The position numbers were made by a program, and so were the translations under genes. 37,039 nt of DNA from a bacterium (GTDB lineage: Bacteria > Acidobacteriota > Aminicenantia > Aminicenantales > Aminicenantaceae): positions 1 to 37,039 of the forward strand of contig JAGXKI010000021.1 of the NCBI GenBank assembly GCA_018335295.1, written 5' to 3'. The stretch's first letter is position 1; every line of letters starts with the position of its first letter. The notes below the pieces were generated by a model, which saw nothing but the letters and a program-made list of their open reading frames with translations, was not told where the DNA came from and ran no database searches. Shown here piece after piece: positions 24,003 through 31,064 of the stretch.

Positions 24003-25220
24003 ATGGCTATCCGTAGATGTCCTTACTGTAAAGCTATTATTGATGTGAATGCCCAGTATTGTACGAACTGCGGCACTCAAATTCTTTTCCCTGAAGATGA
24101 GGGGGCCGAAGAGGATATTCCAGGGGAAAAGATTGATGAAGAAGAAAGGAAAGCACCGAATAGAAATAAGGCCACTCCCGAAAAGGAGGAGATGATGGAG
24201 GAAAAAGAACAGCCCAAAACCTCCCCCGAACCGGATAAATCATCGAAGAAAAAAAAGGTGAAGGAAAAAAAGGAACATAAAGAATTTAAAGAACAACAAG
24301 AACAAGAAAAACAAGAACCAGAAAAAGAAATTCAACTGGAAGAGGAAGAATCAGATGCAGAAGAAGGAAAAGGAGAGGAAGTTTCTTTTCAAAAGGAAGA
24401 AGAAAAGGAAAAAATAAAGTTAACACCTGAAAAAAAGAAAGAGGAAAGCCAATCTTCCGAAGAAACAGATTGGGAGAAAAAACTTTGGCCTGAGGAAGAA
24501 AAAGAAGAGAAGGAAGCCGGGACAAACACCGATTTTAAAACTGAGGATTTGAAAAAAATTGTAGATCCTGCGGAAAAGGAAAAGGAAGAAATTGAGACCT
24601 TTTTAAAGTCCATAAAGAAGGAAAAAAGAGACACTAGTGAAGATGCAAAACAGGAGTCAGAGGGAGAATCCCCCGAATCTGAAGAGGAACTTCCCCCTTG
24701 GGCCGCGAACATGAAACAAACCACTCCTCCGGAAACGGAAGAAGAATTCCAAGAAGGAAAAAAAGAAAAGGTGGAAGATCAAAAAGAAGAAGGGAGTGAA
24801 AAGGAAGAAGAGGAAAAATCATTTGAACCTGGTCAAAAAATCCAAAAACAGACCCAGGAAAGGGAAAGCGGTTCTTTGGATACAGGGATGGGTATTCCGG
24901 AAACAGTGAGCCAAAAATCTCTTCCTTTTGATGAAAAAAGTGAGGAAAAAGAGGAAGAAAGGGAGGGTATACCGTTAGAGTCTCCTTCTCCGGTTTCTTT
25001 TTGGCTTAAGGCCAGAGCCTTCGATGTGGGATTTATTGTTTCTCTTTGGTTGATCACTGTATGGTTAGCCTCCCGGATGATAAAGGTTTCTTTAGGACAG
25101 ATGATTTCAACTTCTCTCCTTCCTTTGATGGGATTTTTGGGGGTTCTTTTATCTGTTTACTTTTTTCTTTTCATCGTTTTTCTGGGGAAGACGCTGGGAG
25201 ACCATCTTTTTCCTCAATGA
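24003..25220 (+). CDS. Zinc-ribbon protein with long Lys/Glu-rich linker and RDD-like membrane tail
   Basis: The 405-aa protein has three parts. A zinc ribbon with two CxxC pairs (RRCPYCKAI, YCTNCGTQ) occupies the first 30 residues. About 290 residues of Glu/Lys-rich, low-complexity sequence follow, probably an extended or coiled linker. The C-terminus holds two membrane spans resembling an RDD domain (ARAFDVGFIVSLW and FLGKTLGDHLF). The domain stops right after the TLGD motif, where RDD proteins normally continue, so it may be truncated. Function is unknown; RDD proteins are sometimes ion transporters. Its 3' end overlaps the convergent lptB by seven bases. Confidence 0.75.
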   Translation: MAIRRCPYCKAIIDVNAQYCTNCGTQILFPEDEGAEEDIPGEKIDEEERKAPNRNKATPEKEEMMEEKEQPKTSPEPDKSSKKKKVKEKKEHKEFKEQQEQEKQEPEKEIQLEEEESDAEEGKGEEVSFQKEEEKEKIKLTPEKKKEESQSSEETDWEKKLWPEEEKEEKEAGTNTDFKTEDLKKIVDPAEKEKEEIETFLKSIKKEKRDTSEDAKQESEGESPESEEELPPWAANMKQTTPPETEEEFQEGKKEKVEDQKEEGSEKEEEEKSFEPGQKIQKQTQERESGSLDTGMGIPETVSQKSLPFDEKSEEKEEEREGIPLESPSPVSFWLKARAFDVGFIVSLWLITVWLASRMIKVSLGQMISTSLLPLMGFLGVLLSVYFFLFIVFLGKTLGDHLFPQ

Positions 25221-25960
25221 GGAGCCCTGTAGAGTTCTTCCATTTGAAAATTTTTTCCTAAAAATTTGATTTTTGCTGTTTCATCCTTGGCCACATCGTG
25301 GGGTTTCCCTTCAATCAGGATTTTCCCCTCATCGATGATGTAAACGCGGTCAGCAATCTTAAAGGTGTCCCCTACGTTGTGATCGGAAAGAAGGATTCCC
25401 ATTCCTTTATTTTTGAGATTGTTTAAGATTTTCTGCAGTTCGATGATCGTGAGCGGATCGATTCCCGTAAACGGCTCGTCCAGGAGAAGAAATTTGGGAT
25501 TGAGAAGGAGAGAGCGGCAGATTTCGAGTTTCCTCCTTTCGCCTCCCGATAAACTGTGAGCAGGCTGTTTGGATAGAGAAAGAAGTCCCAGTTCCTGGAG
25601 AAGGTTGTGAGCGATTGTTTCCTGCCTTTCTTTAGGATGGCCTTGAAGTTCCAGGATCAGTTTGAGATTGTTTTTAACATTGGTTTTCAGAAAAACTGAA
25701 TTTTCCTGAGGCAGATAAATGATTCCCTTCTCGGAGCGCTGAGGAGTGGTGAAGTTGGAGATATTGGTATCATCCAGATAATTGGCACCACTGTCCGGCT
25801 TGAGAAGTCCCACAATCATCTTGAAGGTAGTTGTTTTTCCCGCTCCATTCCGTCCCAGAAGTCCCACAATTTCACCAGAATGGATGCGGATATTCACTCC
25901 TTTGACCACTATGCGTTTTTTGAAGCTTTTTTTCAGGTTGTTTGCGGTCACCACGGACAT
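25214..25960 (-). CDS. lptB: LPS export ABC transporter ATPase LptB
   Basis: The 248-aa ATPase has Walker A (GRNGAGKTT), the ABC signature LSGGERRKLE, Walker B with LLLDEPFTGIDP and switch His in LSDHNV. The ERRKLEICRSL and DHNVGDTF segments and the C-terminal KIKFLGKNF are those of LptB, which powers extraction of lipopolysaccharide from the inner membrane with LptFG. This is the strongest sign of a didermic, LPS-bearing cell. Other lpt genes are not in the window. A strong promoter lies upstream, overlapping that of the divergent DUF1848 gene. Confidence 0.93.
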   Translation of the reverse strand: MSVVTANNLKKSFKKRIVVKGVNIRIHSGEIVGLLGRNGAGKTTTFKMIVGLLKPDSGANYLDDTNISNFTTPQRSEKGIIYLPQENSVFLKTNVKNNLKLILELQGHPKERQETIAHNLLQELGLLSLSKQPAHSLSGGERRKLEICRSLLLNPKFLLLDEPFTGIDPLTIIELQKILNNLKNKGMGILLSDHNVGDTFKIADRVYIIDEGKILIEGKPHDVAKDETAKIKFLGKNFQMEELYRAPH

Positions 25961-25988
25961 TGCAGCGTTCTTTCCAATTAGCTAAAAT
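25960..25988 (+). promoter_or_regulatory. Promoter of the DUF1848 gene
   Basis: TTGCAG (25960-25965), 17 bases, TAAAAT (25983-25988). Its -35 begins at the lptB start codon and its -10 shares two bases with the lptB -10. Start near 25995. Confidence 0.5.
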
Positions 25989-26015
25989 ACTAAAGTCCTA
26001 CTCCGTTTCTGTCAA
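25987..26015 (-). promoter_or_regulatory. Promoter of lptB
   Basis: On the minus strand: TTGACA (26010-26015), 17 bases, TAGTAT (25987-25992). Start near 25980 gives a 20-base leader with GGAAAG before ATG 25960. Confidence 0.68.
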
Positions 26016-26022
26016 GACACCC

Positions 26023-26868
26023 ATGAAAAAAGTTATCAGTGCGTCTCGAAGGACCGATTTAGTGGCCTTTTTTCCTCGTTGGTTTTCCCGCTCGGCCTGG
26101 AGGGAGGAGGCTCAGGTTTATGGACCCTCGGGTTACACTTGCACCGTGGATTTACGTCCTTCCAGTGTCCATACCATGGTTCTCTGGTCCAAAAATTTTT
26201 CCAATCTTCTTCAAAATAATTATGGGTTGGCTGACAATCTAAAAAAATATGACCAGCTCTATCTTCATTTCACCATCACTGGGCTGGGAGGGACATTTAT
26301 CGAATCCCATGTGCCCTTTCCTTTCCGTACGCTTTCTCAGATAGGCCCTTTGCTGAAGTTGGTGGGGAAACCCCGTAGAATTTCTATCCGCTTTGACCCG
26401 GTGGTATATTGGAGAGAAGGGGAGAAGGTGAAAACAAATCTTTATTATTTTGAAAAGATGGCTCCCCGGTTGAAAGAATTTGGGATCAAGGATATTCGGT
26501 TTAGTTTTGCCCAGTGGTATAAAAAGGCTCGAAGGCGCGCGGACAAACGGGATTTTGATTATGTGGATCCTTCGCCGGAAGAAAAAAAGAAAGCCGCCTC
26601 CTATCTGTCTCAAATCGCCCAGAAATGGGATCTGAATCTTTATGCATGCAGCCAGAAATTTTTAGAGGAGGGACCCGGAGTGGAACCCTCGGCTTGTATC
26701 GATGGGAATCTTCTCCGAGAGCTGCACCCTGGAAAGGAACCGGCATCAACTAAAAAAGATGAAAGCCAGCGGAGGGAATGTCATTGTACCGAATCTGTGG
26801 ATATCGGAAGTTATACCCAGTTTTGTCCCCATTGCTGTCTTTACTGTTATGCCAACCCCCGTTTGTAG
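26023..26868 (+). CDS. DUF1848 family protein with C-terminal cysteine cluster
   Basis: The N-terminus KVISASRRTDLVAFFPRWF is the DUF1848 signature. The centre has beta-alpha units (YLHFTITGLGGTFIES, RISIRFDPVVYWREG). The C-terminus has a CHCTESVDIGSYTQFCPHCC..CYANP cluster, resembling an iron-sulfur or zinc site and the CxxxCxxC region of radical-SAM-like proteins in a reversed place. Function is unknown. ATG 26023 begins exactly at the conserved domain; the open frame back to 25942 runs through the promoter. No strong SD is present. It is divergent from lptB. Confidence 0.88.
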   Translation: MKKVISASRRTDLVAFFPRWFSRSAWREEAQVYGPSGYTCTVDLRPSSVHTMVLWSKNFSNLLQNNYGLADNLKKYDQLYLHFTITGLGGTFIESHVPFPFRTLSQIGPLLKLVGKPRRISIRFDPVVYWREGEKVKTNLYYFEKMAPRLKEFGIKDIRFSFAQWYKKARRRADKRDFDYVDPSPEEKKKAASYLSQIAQKWDLNLYACSQKFLEEGPGVEPSACIDGNLLRELHPGKEPASTKKDESQRRECHCTESVDIGSYTQFCPHCCLYCYANPRL

Positions 26869-26883
26869 GAAGGATGAAGGGGG

Positions 26884-26898
26884 GGAGGATTTTCCTCC
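26884..26898. terminator. Small hairpin between convergent genes
   Basis: GGAGGA (26884-26889) pairs with TCCTCC (26893-26898) over a TTT loop, followed by an ATTTTCTGTT stretch. It may be a weak terminator for the DUF1848 gene. Confidence 0.3.
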
Positions 26899-26949
26899 AG
26901 ATTTTCTGTTGAGGGAAGGAACAGAGACTCTCTCTGCACACAGCCAGGC

Positions 26950-27690
26950 TTAAATGCCCATGGAAAGTCTTTCGGCCAGAGCTGGGGGCAGGTTGGCTTG
27001 GAGGATTTTTTTTTGGGTTTCTTCTATGTTGTATTCAAACCTGTAAAAATTGACTTTCTGGGTCTTTGAGTTGTAGATAGCGCAGGCAGCTTGGGAGTTC
27101 CGGTCTCGAGGCTGTCCTATTGAGCCAGGGTTGATGAGGTAACGAACCCCTTCTTCAATTTTGACTTCGTTAGAATTCCCGCTCAGAAATGTCCCTTCCA
27201 CAAATCCATCTTTTTCTCTGAAAACAAAGGGAAAATGAGTATGGCCGAAAAAGCAAAGAGAGGTGTTTATATGAAGGAAAGCTTCAGAGGCGTCAAATTC
27301 TCCAAAAATGTAGTAATCCTCATCAAAAGGAGATCCGTGACAGATGGTGATGTTCTCATGGATGATTTGAGGGCCCTGTTTGAGCTCTAGAAGATAATTC
27401 AAGTTGCGTTTCAAGAGGTTTTGTTGGGTCCATTGGATGGCAGAGGCAGCGATGGGATTGAAGGTTTGCACCGAGTCCAGTCCGCTCACGGCCTTGTCAT
27501 GATTTCCTCTTACCATGGAGATGGGTTTCAGAGACCGGATTTTTTGAATGATTTCGTTAGGAGAAGCCCCATAACCCACCAAATCTCCTAGAAACAGATA
27601 GTGGTCAATTTTCTGTTCCTGAACGAATTTAAGGAGAGAAAGAAAAGCTTCCAGATTTCCATGGATGTCTGCAAAGATTAAATAGCGCAT
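26950..27690 (-). CDS. Metallophosphoesterase, YfcE/ApaH-like
   Basis: The 246-aa enzyme has the calcineurin-like metal-binding series: DIHGN (residues 8-12), GDLVGYG, GNHD, CHGSP, and GHTHFP near the C-terminal half. These bind two metal ions and hydrolyse phosphodiesters or phosphomonoesters. The substrate is unknown; cyclic nucleotides and dinucleotides are common in this family. It starts seven bases after lipA stops, so the two are probably cotranscribed from upstream. Confidence 0.92.
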   Translation of the reverse strand: MRYLIFADIHGNLEAFLSLLKFVQEQKIDHYLFLGDLVGYGASPNEIIQKIRSLKPISMVRGNHDKAVSGLDSVQTFNPIAASAIQWTQQNLLKRNLNYLLELKQGPQIIHENITICHGSPFDEDYYIFGEFDASEAFLHINTSLCFFGHTHFPFVFREKDGFVEGTFLSGNSNEVKIEEGVRYLINPGSIGQPRDRNSQAACAIYNSKTQKVNFYRFEYNIEETQKKILQANLPPALAERLSMGI

Positions 27691-27697
27691 TTTTCAC

Positions 27698-28579
27698 TCA
27701 AGCGGTATCCGCGCAGGCTGCATGGTACATGGTGTGGGCTCTGTAGGAACTTCTCACCAAAGGACCTGATTCCACTTGTTTGAACCCAAAATCTAATGCA
27801 ATCTTTTTCAGCTGTTTGAATTCAAGAGGAGAATAATATTTTTTTACAGGATAATGAGAGCGGGAAGGCTGAAGATACTGACCGATGGTTAAGAGGTCAC
27901 AGGATACATTCCTGAGACCTGAGAATGTCTGCAAAATATGGGCCTTGGTTTCTCCCAGACCTACCATGATCCCTGACTTTGTCCAAGCGCCTCTTTTTTT
28001 CGCCTGCTCTAAAACCTTTAAAGACCTTAAGTAATTTATGGGGGGTCTGTTGATGGAAGGATAGAGTGTTTCAGGAACCTCTACATTGTGATTGAGAACC
28101 TCCGGCTGGGCCTCCAGAACTCTTTGGAGGGGCTCTTCTTCTCCTCTAAAATCAGGGATGAGCACTTCTACTTTGGTTTCAGGTGCTTTTTCATTTATTT
28201 TTTCGATGGTGGAAGCAAACAAAAAAGCACCTCCATCGTCCAGATCGTCCCTGGTGACGGAAGTGATCACCACATATTGGAGTCCCATGAGGACAGCCGC
28301 CTCAGCGATTCTTTCTCCTTCATCCTTTTTTGGAGGAGATGGTGTCCCGCTTTTCACCGCACAAAAGGCACAATTGCGGGTGCAAACATCTCCGAGAATA
28401 AGGAAAGTGGCTGTTTTTTGTCCCCAGCATTCGGAAATATTGGGACATTTGGCGCTCTGGCAGATAGTGTGAAGGCCTTTCTCTTTTAAGATTTTGGAAA
28501 CGTCAAAGTAGTTTTGATTTGAAGAAAAATTAACTTTCAACCACGGGGGTTTTTTTTGATGTTTAGAGTTTCTGGCCAA
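27698..28579 (-). CDS. lipA: Lipoyl synthase LipA
   Basis: This radical-SAM enzyme inserts two sulfur atoms into protein-bound octanoate to make lipoyl cofactor. It has both cluster motifs: the auxiliary CQSAKCPNISEC and the SAM-binding CTRNCAFC. GPLVRSSYRA at the C-terminus contains the conserved RSSY serine, the third auxiliary ligand. The start is TTG 28579; GGAAAAAAG upstream is a weak SD. It lies 69 bases downstream of rpsU and is probably transcribed from the rpsU promoter. It implies lipoate-dependent dehydrogenases or a glycine-cleavage system elsewhere in the genome. Confidence 0.97.
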   Translation of the reverse strand: MARNSKHQKKPPWLKVNFSSNQNYFDVSKILKEKGLHTICQSAKCPNISECWGQKTATFLILGDVCTRNCAFCAVKSGTPSPPKKDEGERIAEAAVLMGLQYVVITSVTRDDLDDGGAFLFASTIEKINEKAPETKVEVLIPDFRGEEEPLQRVLEAQPEVLNHNVEVPETLYPSINRPPINYLRSLKVLEQAKKRGAWTKSGIMVGLGETKAHILQTFSGLRNVSCDLLTIGQYLQPSRSHYPVKKYYSPLEFKQLKKIALDFGFKQVESGPLVRSSYRAHTMYHAACADTA

Positions 28580-28648
28580 TCTTTTTTCCGTTTAAATGTA
28601 TCCACCCTTTTGAATTTTATTTTTTTAACTTGCAAAGGAGAATTCTGT

Positions 28649-28858
28649 CTAATAAGAGTTGAAATCCTTCTCCCTTTTTAGGCGTCTTCTCATTCTTTTC
28701 CGAGCTTGGGCCTCTTTCATTCGCCTTCGTTCACCAGGCTTGACGTAGACAGAATGTTTTTTGATTTCTTTGATGATAGCTTCTTGTTGGACTTTTCTTT
28801 TAAATCGTTTGAGAGCGTTTTCTAGGGATTCCCCTTCTTCTACAACCACAAATGCCAC
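28649..28858 (-). CDS. rpsU: 30S ribosomal protein S21
   Basis: The 69-aa basic protein matches S21: VVVEEGESLENALKRFKRKV, then GERRRMKEAQARKRMRRRLK. It binds 16S rRNA near the anti-SD and helps initiation. A GTG at 28867 lies inside the SD itself, so I use GTG 28858, eight bases after AAGGAGG. The leader contains a complete anti-SD complement (TAAGGAGGTGA). It begins an rpsU-lipA-phosphoesterase unit. Confidence 0.96.
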   Translation of the reverse strand: MAFVVVEEGESLENALKRFKRKVQQEAIIKEIKKHSVYVKPGERRRMKEAQARKRMRRRLKREKDFNSY

Positions 28859-28889
28859 GACGTTCACCTCCTTATCTTATTGTAAACAT

Positions 28890-28918
28890 TTTATATCGAA
28901 TTCCCTTTCTGATGTCAA
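28890..28918 (-). promoter_or_regulatory. Near-consensus rpsU promoter
   Basis: On the minus strand: TTGACA (28913-28918), 17 bases, TATAAA (28890-28895). Start near 28883 gives a 25-base leader carrying the perfect SD. Confidence 0.82.
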
Positions 28919-28957
28919 GTGAAGTCATCACGGTTTTTGAAATGCTCCATCATGAAC

Positions 28958-29689
28958 TCATTTAGGGAGAGTGATTTTTTCTCTCAATGGATACCCCGCT
29001 TTTTTTATGGCGGCTCGAGCCGCAAGACTCATCGGTTCGATCAGTGGAACAGGGATGGATTGAGGTTTGAGAATCAGAGGTATTTCTGTACATCCTGCGA
29101 TAATGGCTCCGGCTCCCCTTTCCATAAGGGAGTTGGCGATGCGTACTGCGGTTTTTTCGGGAAAACCTGTGGTAAATCCTGCTTTGACTCCGTGGGGTCC
29201 AAATATAGCTTCCATAACCTGAACCTGTTCTTTTTCCTCCGGATTGATGATGTCGATGTCTTCCCGGGCAAAAGTTTTATGAAATAATTGAGATTTCAAA
29301 GTTCCTGTGCTGGATAGGATTCCCACTTTCTTTACTCCGGTTAGTTCGTTAAGAGCCCATTGAAGGGATTCCTCCAGAAGACTGATGAAAGGAACGTGAA
29401 TCTGGGAGGTGATCCTAGAGAGAAAGAAGTGAGCGGTGATGCAGGGCATGATGATGAAATCCGCTCCGGCCTGCTCTAATGTTTTGGCTCCTTTAACCAG
29501 GATAGGGGTGGGATCTGGAGCTTTGTTGAAAATGGCCTCTGTTCGAGGAGGGACTTTAGGATTACTGAGGATGATTACAGGAATATGGTCCTGGTCTTTT
29601 TTTACTCGGGTGTTTTTTATAATGGATTCATACATGCAAACAGTGGCTTCCGGCCCCATTCCTCCGAGAATTCCAATGGTTTGGCTCAT
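28958..29689 (-). CDS. Aspartate/glutamate racemase family protein with altered active-site motif
   Basis: The 243-aa protein opens with IGILGGMGPEAT, the aspartate racemase N-terminus. The catalytic cysteines are C83 (MPCITAHF) and C200 (AGCTEIP). The usual MPCNTAH has Ile in place of the conserved Asn, which normally contacts the substrate carboxylate, so specificity may differ. ATG 29689 overlaps the stop of the peptidase gene (ATGA), so the two are translationally coupled. It may convert amino acids released by that peptidase, but the peptidase is exported and the racemase is not. Confidence 0.9.
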   Translation of the reverse strand: MSQTIGILGGMGPEATVCMYESIIKNTRVKKDQDHIPVIILSNPKVPPRTEAIFNKAPDPTPILVKGAKTLEQAGADFIIMPCITAHFFLSRITSQIHVPFISLLEESLQWALNELTGVKKVGILSSTGTLKSQLFHKTFAREDIDIINPEEKEQVQVMEAIFGPHGVKAGFTTGFPEKTAVRIANSLMERGAGAIIAGCTEIPLILKPQSIPVPLIEPMSLAARAAIKKAGYPLREKITLPK

Positions 29690-30822
29690 GAGTCCAATTC
29701 CCCTTTCATTAGTTTTTTTATTTTTTCAAGGGGAAGAGCCTGGATGGTATTTCCGTTTTTTCCTTCCATTGTCCGAGCCTTGAACATGGAATTCAGTATG
29801 GCTTCTTCGGCAGCCTCGGCCGCGGCTAAAAAAAGAGGAGAAGTTTTTCTGTTGCGGAGGATCTCAATTTTGCGGGTGAAGGAAGAGGCCCGGTAGGTAA
29901 TTCTTAAGTCCTTAGCGGTGGAAAAAGCAATAGCATAATCGCCGCTGGAATTGGAGTAAAAGCCTCCTGTCCGGGGGATTCCCAAAAGGGCCCTTTTGGC
30001 CAGGCGTTTTAAATTCCGGCTCCCAAGAGGTGCATCAGTGGCCACCACCATCATGCAGGAACCGGCGGGGTATTTTTCTCTCTCTCCAGTCATTTTGTGT
30101 TGACCCAGTTTTATTCCCGCCGGCATACCGTTTATTCGAAGGACTCCTCCAAAGTTAGTCTGAACAAGAACGCCGACTGTGTATCCCCCTTTGGAGGATG
30201 AAAGTTTTCTTGAGGAAGTTCCAATGCCTCCTTTGAAACCGAAACAGATAGTTCCGGTTCCCGCTCCCACCGCTCCTTCTTCAAACGGCCCTGTGTGGGC
30301 GTTCTTGACCGCTTTGATCACATCACTTTTTTTCACGTGACGTCCCTGGATATCGTTTAGGTAGCCGTCGTTGGTTTCTCCAACCACGGGGTTGATAGAC
30401 CTGACCTTTTGGTTCTTTGGAACCGAAAGAGTGTAGTCAATGAGCGCATCCCCCGCTGTAGGGACGCTTAAGGTGTTGGTCAGTATAACCGGGGTCTCCA
30501 TTTGGCCCAGTTCGTCAATCTGAGTGGATCCGGTGAGTTTTCCAAACCCATTGGCCACATAGACCGCGGCGGGAACCTTTTTTTGGAAAATATTTCCTGA
30601 ATGAGGGAGGATGGCGGTAACTCCCGTACGGATGTTTTGGCCTTGAATTAAGGTCACATGACCGACTTTCACTCCGGTGACATCGGTGATTGCGTTCAAA
30701 GGCCCGGGTTTGAGAACCCCGATTTCAATCCCCATTTCTCTTACTCGGGGCCTTTCTTGAGAAAAACCAAAGCCGGTTAATGTCAGGCTCAGGATGAATA
30801 GATAAATCCAGTTTCGTTTCAT
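29686..30822 (-). CDS. Exported P1-family aminopeptidase (DmpA/BapA-like)
   Basis: The 378-aa precursor has a signal peptide (MKRNWIYLFILSLTLTGFGF) and the P1/N-terminal-nucleophile fold. RTGGFYSNSSGDYAIAFST holds the self-cleavage site, with S292 after N291 as the likely nucleophile. GVKVGHVTL, GTGTICFGFKGGIGTSSR and GVLVQTNFGG are family motifs. Relatives release N-terminal residues, including D-amino acids (DmpA) or beta-amino acids (BapA). ATG 30822 has CAGGAGA at 7-base spacing; the open frame continues to 31053 but encodes no plausible domain. A TATAAT at 30857-30862 may be its -10. It leads a two-gene unit with a racemase. Confidence 0.93.
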   Translation of the reverse strand: MKRNWIYLFILSLTLTGFGFSQERPRVREMGIEIGVLKPGPLNAITDVTGVKVGHVTLIQGQNIRTGVTAILPHSGNIFQKKVPAAVYVANGFGKLTGSTQIDELGQMETPVILTNTLSVPTAGDALIDYTLSVPKNQKVRSINPVVGETNDGYLNDIQGRHVKKSDVIKAVKNAHTGPFEEGAVGAGTGTICFGFKGGIGTSSRKLSSSKGGYTVGVLVQTNFGGVLRINGMPAGIKLGQHKMTGEREKYPAGSCMMVVATDAPLGSRNLKRLAKRALLGIPRTGGFYSNSSGDYAIAFSTAKDLRITYRASSFTRKIEILRNRKTSPLFLAAAEAAEEAILNSMFKARTMEGKNGNTIQALPLEKIKKLMKGELDS

Positions 30823-31064
30823 TTTGAAATCTCCTGATGTCAAGTGAAAATGGTAGATTATACAAAATGAAAAATCAACCTTACTTCTGTGGGGATGGGA
30901 AAAGTAAGCCTCTCTAATTCCGTTATAGGGGGTGAGGGATGGGGGATCGTCAGCACGCTCATTTTCCCCGCCGAGAACTCGGAAGGGAAATGCTTCCATG
31001 GGAAAATCACTGTTTGACAGATAGAAGAATGTACTATATATTTTTTTGAACATTGAGGTGAGTC

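Noticed and set aside
24286-24724. Long minus-strand frames rich in Ser/Phe/Leu opposite the Glu/Lys linker
   Set aside because: They are the complement of GAA/AAA-rich coding sequence, a common shadow; no SD or domain.
24240-24840. Possible tandem DNA repeat in the Glu/Lys-rich region
   Set aside because: The units are irregular and reflect amino-acid composition, not a true tandem array.
25942-26022. Upstream extension of the DUF1848 protein
   Set aside because: It covers both divergent promoters; the conserved domain begins at ATG 26023.
30823-31053. 77-residue extension of the P1 peptidase
   Set aside because: It precedes a perfect signal peptide with its own SD at ATG 30822 and lacks any domain.
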